A DNA stretch of 64,000 nucleotides from assembly GCA_963769905.1 (NCBI GenBank), contig CAVYNG010000001.1, forward strand, positions 558,001 to 622,000. The letters are read 5' to 3'. This DNA comes from Bog-756 sp963769905. Its GTDB lineage: Bacteria; Actinomycetota; Acidimicrobiia; Acidimicrobiales; RAAP-2. Both the position numbers and the translations under genes were made by a program. How positions within the stretch are numbered: the first letter of the stretch is position 1; the number at the start of each line of letters is the position of its first letter. The notes under the pieces were generated by a model that saw only the letters and a program-made list of their open reading frames with translations, was not told the DNA's origin and made no database searches. Positions 18,861-27,014 of this stretch are shown here, one piece after another.

Positions 18861-20096
18861 ATGGCGAAAGAGCGATCCGCCGCCGGAACATCCGGCGGCG
18901 GCAAATCCACGGCCGAAGGGGACGAGAACGCTCGGCCCTCCTCCGAGAAGATCCCCGACGGCCCCGTCGCGCTGATCCTGACCGGCGACGGTGCCCGGAG
19001 TGCCTACGAAGCGGGCGCGCTCTCGGTCCTCCTGCCACTGCTCGAGGGTCAGGATGCGCCGCGGATCATCCTCGGCACCAGCGCGGGCGGATTGAACGCT
19101 GCATTGATCGCCACGGTGATCGACCAAGGATTGGACGTCGCCGCGGCGAAACTGCTCGACGCATGGCGGACGATCACGCCCGAAAAGGTGTTCACTCCTC
19201 CCGCGGCCGGCACGCTCAGCTTTCTCGCCTGGCACCTGCGCCACGCGCCCGCGACGGCGGCAGGTCTGCTCGACACCACACCACTGAAGACCACGATCGC
19301 GGAGATGCTCCATCCTCACGAGTTCGGCCACAACGTGGACAGTGGCCACCTCGACAGTCTCGGTGTCGTCGCCAGCTCGTGTTCGACCGCGCAGGCGGTC
19401 GTCTTCGTACAGGGGAAGATGCCCCCACCCTCGGGCGAACGGATCCGCTACCTCCCGGTGAAACTCGGCATCCGGCATCTGCTCGCCTCGTCCGCCTTCC
19501 CGTTGGCGTTCCCGGCGCAGTGGGTCGAGGGACCCGACGGCGGCGACTGGTACATCGACGGCGGAATCCATCTCAATGCACCGCTCAAGCCGGCGATCCA
19601 TCTCGGCGCCAACCGTCTGCTGGTGCTCGGAGCCACCGACGAACGACCCTTCCACCAGCCTCGCCCGGACCTCCCTCCCAATTTCGGTGATGGTGGCGGA
19701 CAGATCCTCCATGCCGTCCTCACCGATCGGCTCCAAGCCGATCTTGCGAACCTGCGTCGCAACAACGCGTTCGTGAGGAAGCTCGGTACGGAGGGTCGAC
19801 CGTCCGACCCGGGGGACAGCCACCGGCTGATCGCGACCTGTGTGCTGACCCCGCCCGATGACAGCCTGAGCCAGGTCGCCGCAGAGATCTGGCCGTCGGG
19901 GTGGAAGAGCATCCTCGAGTCGTTCGGCGGCTACCGGATCCTCGGTGGTATGACACTCCAAAAGCAGCAGCCAGGGCAGTACTTGAGTTACCTCTGCTTC
20001 CACCCGGATTTCATCGAAGAGGCCATCGCAAGGGGCCAGGCCGACGCGCGGGCGAGGATCGGGAGCGCCACCTCCATCCCCTGGAGCTGTACCTAG
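18861..20096 (+). CDS. Patatin-like phospholipase
   Basis: Predicted acyl hydrolase of 411 residues. The nucleophile elbow is GTSAGG (S74), the catalytic Asp lies in YIDGGIHLNAPL (D233), and the oxyanion loop is seen as LTGDGARSAYEAG, a variant of the usual GGGxRG. The first 30 residues are polar and probably disordered. No signal peptide or membrane segment is seen, so action on the cytoplasmic membrane face or on lipid stores is likely. It is divergent from the aldehyde dehydrogenase, with 203 bases between the starts. Confidence 0.88.
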   Translation: MAKERSAAGTSGGGKSTAEGDENARPSSEKIPDGPVALILTGDGARSAYEAGALSVLLPLLEGQDAPRIILGTSAGGLNAALIATVIDQGLDVAAAKLLDAWRTITPEKVFTPPAAGTLSFLAWHLRHAPATAAGLLDTTPLKTTIAEMLHPHEFGHNVDSGHLDSLGVVASSCSTAQAVVFVQGKMPPPSGERIRYLPVKLGIRHLLASSAFPLAFPAQWVEGPDGGDWYIDGGIHLNAPLKPAIHLGANRLLVLGATDERPFHQPRPDLPPNFGDGGGQILHAVLTDRLQADLANLRRNNAFVRKLGTEGRPSDPGDSHRLIATCVLTPPDDSLSQVAAEIWPSGWKSILESFGGYRILGGMTLQKQQPGQYLSYLCFHPDFIEEAIARGQADARARIGSATSIPWSCT

Positions 20097-20309
20097 AGGA
20101 TTCCTCCCGGCCGGCCTGGCCGTTCTCGGGCACGAACACCCAGTTCACAGGGACAATTGCGACGGAACCTGAATCGGGAATTCGGCGGACGCGCCCTCTC
20201 CCAGGTGCATTCCGAAAAAGTTTGACGGCGACAAACTCCCCCGGAATTGAATGTCCCGAAGGATGGATGGTCCTCCGCCCGACCGCCCGGGAGGTCATCG
20301 CCGGTCCGC

Positions 20310-20897
20310 TCAGCTCCCCTCGTAGTCGAACCCCAGGTCGGGAGCGCTCACCAGGGCCCGGAAGGGGAACCCCTCTTTCTCTGCCATCGCGGCGACCGTT
20401 CCGCCTCGATCGACGACCGCGACGAGGAGGACCGGCTCTGCACCGGCCTCGACCACCGCGTGCGCGGCGTCGAGGAGGGAGCTCCCACGGGTCACGGTGT
20501 CCTCGGCCACGACGACCCGGTCGCCCGGGTCGAGTGCGCCTGCGATGCGACCACCCGCGCCGTGGTCCTTGACCTCCTTGCGGACGCTGAACGCCTTGAA
20601 GGAGCGGCCCCGCGCCGCGGCCACCCCGGCGGTGACGAACGCCACCGGGTCGGCCCCCATGGTCAGTCCGCCGATGGCGTTCGCGTGCTCGGGGGCGATC
20701 GACAGGACCGCATCCGCCACCAGCAGCATCGCCTGAGGGCGGCACACGGTCTGCTTCGAGTCGATGAACCAGGTGCTTCGCTTCCCCGACTTGAGGACGA
20801 AGTCGCCCCGTTTGACCGAGTACTCGAGGAGATGATCGCGGAGCGCAACGAACTCGGTGGGCGGGAGGTCGTCGCGTCGCTCGCTCGCAACCCTCAT
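20310..20897 (-). CDS. pyrE: Orotate phosphoribosyltransferase (or close homologue)
   Basis: Joins orotate to PRPP in pyrimidine synthesis. It has 195 residues; the PRPP loop is RVVVAEDTVTRGSS, and the family N-terminus LLEYSVKRGDFVLKSGKRSTWFID is complete. It overlaps the end of purM by 4 bases, so a pyrimidine gene is the last member of a purine operon (purF-purM-pyrE). No other pyr gene is in the window. A 213-base gap separates it from the end of the patatin gene. Confidence 0.9.
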   Translation of the reverse strand: MRVASERRDDLPPTEFVALRDHLLEYSVKRGDFVLKSGKRSTWFIDSKQTVCRPQAMLLVADAVLSIAPEHANAIGGLTMGADPVAFVTAGVAAARGRSFKAFSVRKEVKDHGAGGRIAGALDPGDRVVVAEDTVTRGSSLLDAAHAVVEAGAEPVLLVAVVDRGGTVAAMAEKEGFPFRALVSAPDLGFDYEGS

Positions 20898-22060
20898 GTG
20901 TCGGCTTCCGTCCAGCGGAGTGGTCCGAGGATCTCGACCCCTCGCTCACCCTCTTCGACCCGACCGACGACCGCCGCCTCGACACCCGTGCCGTCGAGCA
21001 CTGCGAGCGCCTCGTCGGCGTGGTCGGCAGCAAGCAGGACGAGCATGCCGAGGCCGAGGTTGAAGACCCGCACCATCTCGTCGTCGTCCACCGGCCCGAG
21101 CCGCCGGATCTCCGAGAAGATCCGCGGGACCTCCCAGCTCGCGCCCTCGACGATCGCCCGCAGCCCTTCGGGCAACGCCCGCGGGAGGTTCCCGACGATC
21201 CCCCCGCCGGTCACGTGCGCGACCGCGTGGACCTCGGTCGACTCGATGACCCCGCGGACTGCAGGTGCGTACAGCACCGACGGCAGGAGCAACTCGTCGC
21301 CGAGGGAGGAGACTGCGCCCGGCCAGGCCGGACCTTCGAGTGGCAGGCCGGCTCGCTCGAGTAGGACCTGGCGCGCCAGCGTGTAGCCGTTGCACCGGAG
21401 GCCGGGTGAGGCGAGACCGATCAGCGTGTCGCCCGGACGCACCCGCTCGGGTCCGAGGATGCGGTCGCGCTCGACCACTCCGACTGCGAAGCCCACCAGC
21501 TCGAACTCGCCGGTTCCCATGAGCCCGGCGTGCTCGGCCATCTCACCGCCGAGCAGTGCGGCCCCGACCTGCCGGCAACCGTCGGCGACTCCCGACACGA
21601 GTTCGGCCATGCGTCTCGGTTCGATCGAACCGGTCGAGATGTAGTCGAGCAGAAAGAGCGGCTCCGCGCCCTGGCAGACCAGGTCGTCGACGCACATCGC
21701 GACCAGGTCGATGCCGATCGTGTCGAAGCGGCCGACCGCACGGGCAACCGCGGCCTTGGTGCCCACCCCGTCGGTCGAGGCCACGAGGACCGGCGCACGG
21801 TAGCGGTCGACGGGGATGCCGAAGAGACCGCCGAACGCACCGACGTCGCCGATGACCCCGGGTCGCCCGGTCGAGGCGACCAGCGAACGGATCAGGTCGA
21901 CGGCCCGGTCGCCCGCGTCGATGTCCACGCCGGCCGACGCGTAGGTGGCGGGTTCCACAGCCGGCGCAGCCGGCTCACCGGAGGTAGGGGACGGCTCCGA
22001 TGCGCTTTGATCGGCAGGATCGGGGATGTCGGGTGTCGTCTCGGAGACGACCCCCGTCAC
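20894..22060 (-). CDS. purM: Phosphoribosylformylglycinamidine cyclo-ligase (AIR synthetase)
   Basis: Fifth step of purine synthesis: ATP-dependent closure of FGAM to AIR. The body starts at TYASAGVDIDAGDRAVDLI and contains LVASTDGVGTK, GGEMAEHAG and HVTGGGIVGNLPR, all typical. The GTG start at 22060 overlaps the purF stop (GTGA) and adds about 40 residues of Pro/Ser/Glu-rich sequence ahead of the usual N-terminus; an internal GTG just before DIDAGD is the alternative. With the extension the protein is 388 residues, against about 350 usual. Confidence 0.93.
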   Translation of the reverse strand: MTGVVSETTPDIPDPADQSASEPSPTSGEPAAPAVEPATYASAGVDIDAGDRAVDLIRSLVASTGRPGVIGDVGAFGGLFGIPVDRYRAPVLVASTDGVGTKAAVARAVGRFDTIGIDLVAMCVDDLVCQGAEPLFLLDYISTGSIEPRRMAELVSGVADGCRQVGAALLGGEMAEHAGLMGTGEFELVGFAVGVVERDRILGPERVRPGDTLIGLASPGLRCNGYTLARQVLLERAGLPLEGPAWPGAVSSLGDELLLPSVLYAPAVRGVIESTEVHAVAHVTGGGIVGNLPRALPEGLRAIVEGASWEVPRIFSEIRRLGPVDDDEMVRVFNLGLGMLVLLAADHADEALAVLDGTGVEAAVVGRVEEGERGVEILGPLRWTEADT

Positions 22061-23538
22061 GCCTCGGCCCCGCTGGCCCCGCTGGCCGCGCCGCTCAACG
22101 CGCGGCGCTCGCCGAGCTCGACGTGGGCCGGGACCGGCACGGGGTACGTGCCGGTGAGGCATGCGTCGCAGAATCCCGCCCCGGGTGCGTCGATCGACTT
22201 CACCAGATGGTCGAGGGTCAGGTACTCGAGGGAGTCGACGTCGAGGAACTCGATGATCTCGGGGAGCGACTTGATCGAGGCGAGCAGCTCGTCCTTGTCG
22301 GGTGTGTCGATGCCGTAGAAGCAAGGCCACTTGAACGGTGGGGAGGAAATGCGAAGGTGCACTTCGGTCGCCCCGGCATCGCGCAGCATCTTGACCATGG
22401 CCCGGGTGGTGGTGCCACGCACGATCGAGTCGTCGACCACGACAAGACGGCGGCCGGCGATGTTCTCCCGCAGCGGGTTGAGCTTTCGGCGCACGCCGCT
22501 CACCCTCTCCGCCTGGGTGGGTGCGATGAAGGTCCGGCCGATGTAGCGGTTCTTCACCAGCCCCTGTCCATACGGGATGCCGGAGGCGACCGCGTAGCCC
22601 TCCGCGGCGGGCACACCCGAGTCGGGCACGCCCATCACCAGATCTGCGGCGACCGGCGCCTGGGTCGCGAGCAGCTGACCCATCCGACGCCGCGCCCCGT
22701 GTACCTCGGTCCCGTAGAGCCGGGTGTCGGGGCGTGCGAAGTAGACGAACTCGAAGATGCAGAGCTTCGGGTTGATACGAGCCTCGGCAAAGGGCCACTC
22801 GGAGCGCACCTCTTTGCCGTCGATGACGACCATCTCGCCGGGTTCGAGCTCACGGATGAAGGTCGCACCGAGGACGTCGAGACCCGGGGACTCCGAGGCG
22901 AGCACCCATCCTGCCTCGAGCTCGTCGGTCGCCTCGAGCCGGCCGAGGCAGAGCGGACGGAACCCATTCGGGTCGCGGACTCCGATCAGGCGGTCCGCGT
23001 CGAGCAGCACGAAGGAAAAGGCGCCCTCGAGATGAGGGAGGATCGACGCGAGCGCTTCCTCGAGGTCACCCTCGCCGGCAAGAGCGGCATCGGTGCCGTC
23101 TGGTGGGAAGGTATGGGCGAGCAGCTCGGCGACGAGGTCGCTGTCCGAGGAGACGAGGCCCGGGAGCATCCCCGCGGCCTCGCCGAGCGCAGCGGTGTTG
23201 GTCAGGTTCCCGTTGTGGGCGAGGCCGAAGCCGGCACGCCCGACGCCGCGGAAGACGGGCTGCGCATGGAGCCAGTCGCTCGAGCCGGCCGTCGAGTACC
23301 GGGTGTGGCCGATGGCCAGGTGACCGCGGAGCCCCGAGAGCTTGCGTTCGTCGAAGACGGTGGTGACGAGGCCCATGTCCTTCATCACCGTGATGAGGTC
23401 GCCGTCGCTCACCGCCATGCCGGCCGACTCCTGGCCGCGGTGCTGGAGGGCGTAGAGCCCGTCGAAGGTGAGGTGTGCGACGTTCCGCTCCGGGGCGAAG
23501 ACCCCGAAGACGCCGCACGCTTCCTTCGCCTCCATCAT
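22057..23538 (-). CDS. purF: Amidophosphoribosyltransferase (glutamine PRPP amidotransferase)
   Basis: First committed step of purine synthesis. The 493-residue protein starts with a short propeptide, MMEAKEA, before the catalytic Cys of CGVFGV, which is exposed by processing. The PRPP motif is RRLVVVDDSIVRGTTT. Cys in LCIFEFVYF, WPCFYGID and FCDAC match the four ligands of the Fe4S4 cluster in the Bacillus-type enzyme, so this is an oxygen-sensitive Fe-S form. The ATG pair at 23538/23535 is chosen; the frame extends upstream, but the residues there are not conserved. It is divergent from the PHP gene. Confidence 0.95.
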   Translation of the reverse strand: MMEAKEACGVFGVFAPERNVAHLTFDGLYALQHRGQESAGMAVSDGDLITVMKDMGLVTTVFDERKLSGLRGHLAIGHTRYSTAGSSDWLHAQPVFRGVGRAGFGLAHNGNLTNTAALGEAAGMLPGLVSSDSDLVAELLAHTFPPDGTDAALAGEGDLEEALASILPHLEGAFSFVLLDADRLIGVRDPNGFRPLCLGRLEATDELEAGWVLASESPGLDVLGATFIRELEPGEMVVIDGKEVRSEWPFAEARINPKLCIFEFVYFARPDTRLYGTEVHGARRRMGQLLATQAPVAADLVMGVPDSGVPAAEGYAVASGIPYGQGLVKNRYIGRTFIAPTQAERVSGVRRKLNPLRENIAGRRLVVVDDSIVRGTTTRAMVKMLRDAGATEVHLRISSPPFKWPCFYGIDTPDKDELLASIKSLPEIIEFLDVDSLEYLTLDHLVKSIDAPGAGFCDACLTGTYPVPVPAHVELGERRALSGAASGASGAEA

Positions 23539-23695
23539 CGGTTCGTCACCGTACTCACCGGGGCTCGTCGGGCTCGTCCCACGGGCGGGCTTCCGGTTCC
23601 CGGTCCGCTCACAGCATTCTACCTTGGCTTTCTCCCCGCCTGCCTCGCGCATCGGTGGGCTGGGCGGGTGGGAGACGCCGGTAGCGTCGGCGACG

Positions 23696-24733
23696 GTGAT
23701 CGACCTCCACACCCACTCGACGGCCTCCGACGGCTCGGACCCGCCCGAGGTCGTCATCGAGCTTGCTCACGAGGCAGGCTGCTGGGCGGTCGCCCTCACC
23801 GACCACGACACTTTCGAGGGCCTCGGTCCGGCAGGCCGGCGAGCCGGCGAGCTCGGGATCGAGCTGGTCGCCGGTTGCGAAGTTTCGTGCGTTTCGCCGG
23901 GCGGCGGAGTCATGCATGTCCTCGCCTACTTCGTCGACACCGACGACGGCCCGCTGGCGGAGGAGCTGGTCCGGCTCCGCGACGACCGGCGAGCTCGCAA
24001 CCTCGCACTCGCCGGCCGACTCGCCTCGCTCGGCATACCGGTCACCTACGAGATGGCCGTCGAGCGCGCCGGTTCCGAAGCCGGAGTCGGCAGACCACAC
24101 TTCGCCGCGGCGATGGTCGCGATCGGGGCCGCGGCGTCGATCGAAGACGCGTTCGACCGAGTGCTCGGGAACGATCGTCCGGGCTACGTGCCGAAGGCTC
24201 GGCTGTCAGGGAAGGAGGTCGCCTCGTCGATCCAGGGGTCGGGAGGGGTCGCGGTCCTCGCCCATCCCTACAGTCTCGGGTTCGAAGGCTCCCGCCTCGC
24301 CGGAGTGGTCGGCGAGCTCGTGGAGAGCGGCTTCGGTGGGATCGAGGCGACCTATGGCCGCTACTCGCCGCGCCAGCGGCACCGGCTCGTCAATCTCGCA
24401 CAACGGTTCGGCCTCGTCGCAACCGGCGGTTCCGACTATCACGGCGAGAGCACGCCCGATCTGCGGGTCGGGACCGGCACCGGTGACCTGAAGGTCGCCG
24501 ATCGCATCCTCACCGATCTCGAGACGCGCCGGCCGCACCATCGCCAAAGGCGGGTCGGCCATGGTAATGAAGGAGGGACCGAAAGGAGTGGCCATGGCCT
24601 CCCCGCCCCACCTCGACCACGAGCAGCGCCGCATCCTGGACCAACTCTCGGCTCATCCGCTGCCGCGGAATCTGAAATGGCCCCACGTGATGGCTCTGCT
24701 CAGGGCGATGGGCGAGGTGACTCAGGAAAGTGA
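23696..24733 (+). CDS. PHP-domain phosphoesterase, with doubtful C-terminal tail
   Basis: Metal-dependent phosphoesterase of the PHP family (relatives hydrolyse nucleoside 3',5'-bisphosphates or short RNA). Visible metal sites: IDLHTHSTASDGSDPPE, ALTDHDTFEG, ELVAGCEVS, VLAHPY and GGSDYHG. The start is GTG 23696, directly before IDLHTHS. Family homology ends near DRILTDLETRRP (about 24540); the remaining ~70 codons are low-complexity, lie out of frame over the next gene, and look like accidental read-on. A one-base shift would end the protein at TAATGA near 24564, so a small frame error near the 3' end is possible. Confidence 0.85.
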   Translation: MIDLHTHSTASDGSDPPEVVIELAHEAGCWAVALTDHDTFEGLGPAGRRAGELGIELVAGCEVSCVSPGGGVMHVLAYFVDTDDGPLAEELVRLRDDRRARNLALAGRLASLGIPVTYEMAVERAGSEAGVGRPHFAAAMVAIGAAASIEDAFDRVLGNDRPGYVPKARLSGKEVASSIQGSGGVAVLAHPYSLGFEGSRLAGVVGELVESGFGGIEATYGRYSPRQRHRLVNLAQRFGLVATGGSDYHGESTPDLRVGTGTGDLKVADRILTDLETRRPHHRQRRVGHGNEGGTERSGHGLPAPPRPRAAPHPGPTLGSSAAAESEMAPRDGSAQGDGRGDSGK

Positions 24734-24872
24734 CGACCGGGTCCGGGTGAAGTACGGCGGGCACACCGAGGTGTTCCACACCTCCAAGCACGGCGACGTG
24801 GACGCCGACACCGTCGTCAAGCTTCGCCACTTCCTTCTCGGCACGATGCCCAGTCCCGAGGCGACCGAGTAG
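24594..24872 (+). CDS. HicA-like small conserved protein
   Basis: Protein of 92 residues. The part HPLPRNLKWPHVMALLRAMG, with later VRVKYGGHTEVFHTSKHGDVD and VVKLRHFLL, resembles a conserved actinobacterial family distantly related to the HicA mRNA-interferase fold (double-stranded RNA-binding-like). No HicB antitoxin is next to it, and the loop expected to carry the catalytic His is not the standard GSHH, so toxin activity is doubtful. ATG 24594 is favoured by AAAGGAG upstream; ATGs at 24561 and 24567 are also in frame. Confidence 0.6.
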   Translation: MASPPHLDHEQRRILDQLSAHPLPRNLKWPHVMALLRAMGEVTQESDDRVRVKYGGHTEVFHTSKHGDVDADTVVKLRHFLLGTMPSPEATE

Positions 24873-24910
24873 CCGAACCCTTTCACCGCTCGCAGGCGGA
24901 CGACCTGTGG

Positions 24911-25247
24911 TCATCCCTGTTCGCGAGGTGGGATCCCACCCCGGAGGACGTCGCCGACACTCGCGAACTCGTGCGCAGCGAGCCAGAGGCGGAGGAGATC
25001 TCGTCCTCGCCCGGGTTCGGCGTGGTCCTCGAATGCCTCGCGCGAGTGGAGGATCTTGGGGTTCGACAGGAATTGGACGTCCCCGGGCTCGAAGTCCATC
25101 TCGAGGTAGATCTCCGGGTCGTTGGCTGTTTCCTCGATGAGCTCGATGGCCTCCACCTGCTGCGGCGTGAGGCGCGGAACCTCAGGATGGCGCTGGGGGT
25201 CGCGGATGTACCAGCCGATGAAGAACATCCGCGGCAGTCCGGCGATG
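24911..25247 (-). pseudogene. C-terminal fragment of a TauD/TfdA-type dioxygenase
   Basis: A remnant of about 110 codons. The readable part includes RHPEVPRLTPQQVEAIEL, then FEPGDVQFLSNPKILHSRE (with the C-terminal His region) and DLLRLWLAA. This corresponds to the last third of an Fe(II)/2-oxoglutarate-dependent TauD-family enzyme. The first two thirds, with the HxD iron ligands, are absent, and upstream sequence in the same frame is antisense to arsR. It is a decayed gene at the edge of the arsenic region, possibly cut off when that region arrived. Confidence 0.7.
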
Positions 25248-25272
25248 CGACGGCGGCACGGCCGGGCATGCC

Positions 25273-25614
25273 CTACGAGCCTCCGAGCACTTGCCGGAGC
25301 GCTGTCATTTGGTCCGGAACCGCTCGCCACCACATCCATCGACCCCGCTTCTCCCCGACGATCAGCCCTGCGTCCGACAGGACTTTCGTGTGGTGCGAGA
25401 CCGTGGGCTGGCTCTTGCCCAGCGGTTTCTCCAGATTGCAGCTGCACACCTCTCCCTCCGTGGCCACGATCGAGAGCAGGCGCAGCCGGACCGGGTCGGC
25501 CAACGCGGCAAAGACCTCGGCGAGGTCCGTGGCGTCCTTTTGAGTAAACGCTTTTTCGGTCAGCGGGAGGCAGCATGCCCCGTTGACGGTCACGGCAGTC
25601 CTCCGAGAGGTCAT
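25273..25614 (-). CDS. arsR: ArsR-family metalloregulator
   Basis: Winged-helix repressor of 113 residues that should release DNA on binding As(III) or Sb(III). The recognition region is KPLGKSQPTVSHHTKVLSDAGL. The N-terminal CC pair (C14, C15) and Cys near 57 and 59 (VCSCN) match the three-Cys As(III) site known for the Corynebacterium glutamicum ArsR type rather than the E. coli CxC-helix site. ATG 25614 has AGGA at a good distance; an ATG at 25623 would add three residues. It is divergent from the arsI/cadI gene, with an operator-like region between them. Confidence 0.92.
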   Translation of the reverse strand: MTSRRTAVTVNGACCLPLTEKAFTQKDATDLAEVFAALADPVRLRLLSIVATEGEVCSCNLEKPLGKSQPTVSHHTKVLSDAGLIVGEKRGRWMWWRAVPDQMTALRQVLGGS

Positions 25615-25626
25615 GGCAGCCATCCT

Positions 25627-25678
25627 ATTGACAATGATCGATATATAATGCACACTGCATCGATCGACACAGGTCAAT
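25627..25678. promoter_or_regulatory. Divergent arsR/arsI operator-promoter region
   Basis: AT-rich island in a GC-rich window. ATTGAC at 25627-25632 and GTCAAT at 25673-25678 form outer inverted arms; inside each arm lies an ATCGAT-type element (TGATCGAT at 25635-25642 and ATCGATCGA at 25659-25667). The TATATAAT near 25642-25649 can serve as a -10 element. Such dyads are typical ArsR binding sites, so autoregulation of arsR and control of the arsI operon is the likely use. Confidence 0.55.
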
Positions 25679-25692
25679 CTATAGGAGCCACC

Positions 25693-26172
25693 ATGGCACG
25701 TGTGCAGCTCGCTCTCAACGTCTCCGATCTCGAAGAGGCAGTCGGCTTCTACTCCAAGCTCTTCGGCGCCGAGCCCGCCAAGCGCCAACCCGGCTACGCC
25801 AATTTCGCCATCAGCGACCCGCCGCTCAAACTGGTCCTCATCGAGGCGCCCGATGCTCGCGAGCCTGGCATCACCGGTGCGCTCAACCACCTAGGTGTCG
25901 AGGTCGAGAGTCCCGACGAGGTCCGACAGGCCAGCGCACGACTTTCGGGCGAGGGTCTTGCCACCACCGACGAGTGCGCCACGACGTGCTGCTACGCGGT
26001 TCAGGACAAGGTTTGGGTGGACGATCCCGACGGGTCGCCCTGGGAGGTCTACACCGTGCTTGCCGACGCGCCGGTCGAGTCGGGCATCGACGGAGACGGC
26101 TCGTGTTGTGAGGCGAGCTCGGAGACGGTGGCGACGGAGGACCCTCTCCGGACGAGCGCCACCTGCTGCTGA
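25693..26172 (+). CDS. ArsI/CadI-family glyoxalase-fold metalloprotein
   Basis: Protein of 159 residues with the vicinal oxygen chelate fold (MARVQLALNVSDLEEAVGFY, LNHLGVEVES). The TTCCYAVQDKVWVDDPDG segment carries the vicinal Cys pair that binds trivalent (organo)arsenicals in ArsI C-As lyases; the same motif is present in mycobacterial CadI. His in the LNHLG segment and a late Glu (WEVYTV) are candidate Fe ligands. The C-terminus adds two further CC pairs (SCCE and ATCC). The start has TAGGAG upstream. It is first gene of a plus-strand trio with the aquaporin and reductase. Confidence 0.88.
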   Translation: MARVQLALNVSDLEEAVGFYSKLFGAEPAKRQPGYANFAISDPPLKLVLIEAPDAREPGITGALNHLGVEVESPDEVRQASARLSGEGLATTDECATTCCYAVQDKVWVDDPDGSPWEVYTVLADAPVESGIDGDGSCCEASSETVATEDPLRTSATCC

Positions 26173-26203
26173 GAACGCAGTCCAGGGCTCTGCGCTCCAT
26201 CGA

Positions 26204-26974
26204 ATGATGAACGACGTCGTACTCTGGCGCCGCCTCCTGGCCGAGTTCCTCGGCAGCGGGTTCCTCGCTGCCTTGGTCATCGGCTCCGGAATCGCGGCTC
26301 AGCGGTTGTCCCCGGGCAACACGGGGCTCCAGCTGTTCGAGAATGCGGCGGCCACCGCTGCCGGACTGTTCGCGATCATCTTGATGTTCGGTCCCATCTC
26401 GGGAGGCCACTTCAATCCGGTTGTCTCCTTCGTGGATGCGGGTTTCGGTGGCCTCACCTGGCGCGACGCGGCGGCCTACTTGCCGGCCCAGGTTGCGGGG
26501 TGCATCTCGGGGGCGATCGTGGCCAACGCGATGTTCTCGCTTGCCGCCATCGAGATCTCGACGAAGCACCGGGCGTCGCCCCCTCATTTTCTCTCCGAGA
26601 TCGTGGCCACTCTGGGTCTCCTGCTGGTGATCTTCGCCCTTGCCCGTTCGGGCCGCTCGCGGCTCGCTCCAGCCGCCGTCGGGGCCTACATCGGTGCGGC
26701 CTACTTCTTCACCAGCTCGACGAGTTTCGCCAACCCGGCGATCACCGTCGGTCGCATGTTCTCGAACTCCTTCGCGGGAATCGCACCTTCATCCGTGCCG
26801 AGCTTCATCGGGGCACAGGTCGTGGGAGCCCTGCTCGCCTTCGGTGTGCTCCGGGTGCTCTACCCCGGAGTCACCGCCGACGAAGCAGCCGACATCATCG
26901 TCCCCCACCTGCGCGGGCTGAACGATCCCGAAACCGATGGTCGCCGGAGCGAGCGGGTCGAACCGACGACATGA
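26204..26974 (+). CDS. MIP-family channel (aquaporin/glycerol-facilitator type)
   Basis: Six-helix membrane channel of 256 residues with both pore motifs: first NPV in GGHFNPVVSF, second NPA in TSFANPAITVGR. The NPV variant is common in arsenic-operon channels. In Sinorhizobium AqpS such a channel lets arsenite leave down its gradient after ArsC reduces arsenate. An arsenite-exit role is inferred from its place between arsI/cadI and the reductase gene; no Acr3 or ArsB pump is seen in the window. Start ATG 26204 (a second ATG follows). Confidence 0.88.
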   Translation: MMNDVVLWRRLLAEFLGSGFLAALVIGSGIAAQRLSPGNTGLQLFENAAATAAGLFAIILMFGPISGGHFNPVVSFVDAGFGGLTWRDAAAYLPAQVAGCISGAIVANAMFSLAAIEISTKHRASPPHFLSEIVATLGLLLVIFALARSGRSRLAPAAVGAYIGAAYFFTSSTSFANPAITVGRMFSNSFAGIAPSSVPSFIGAQVVGALLAFGVLRVLYPGVTADEAADIIVPHLRGLNDPETDGRRSERVEPTT

Positions 26975-27014
26975 CCCGCCCTCCGGCCCTGATCCCGTTC
27001 TGACAAGGAGACCC

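Noticed and set aside
22000..24486. 828-codon plus-strand frame
   Set aside because: Antisense to purF and out of frame with the PHP gene; no family features.
24594..24872. HicA/HicB toxin-antitoxin pair
   Set aside because: No HicB-like gene is adjacent and the catalytic motif is not standard, so only a HicA-like fold is suggested.
25628..25649. TTGACA and TATAAT on the plus strand before arsI/cadI
   Set aside because: Spacing is only 10 bases, too short for a sigma70-type pair; the elements are better explained as parts of the operator and one -10.
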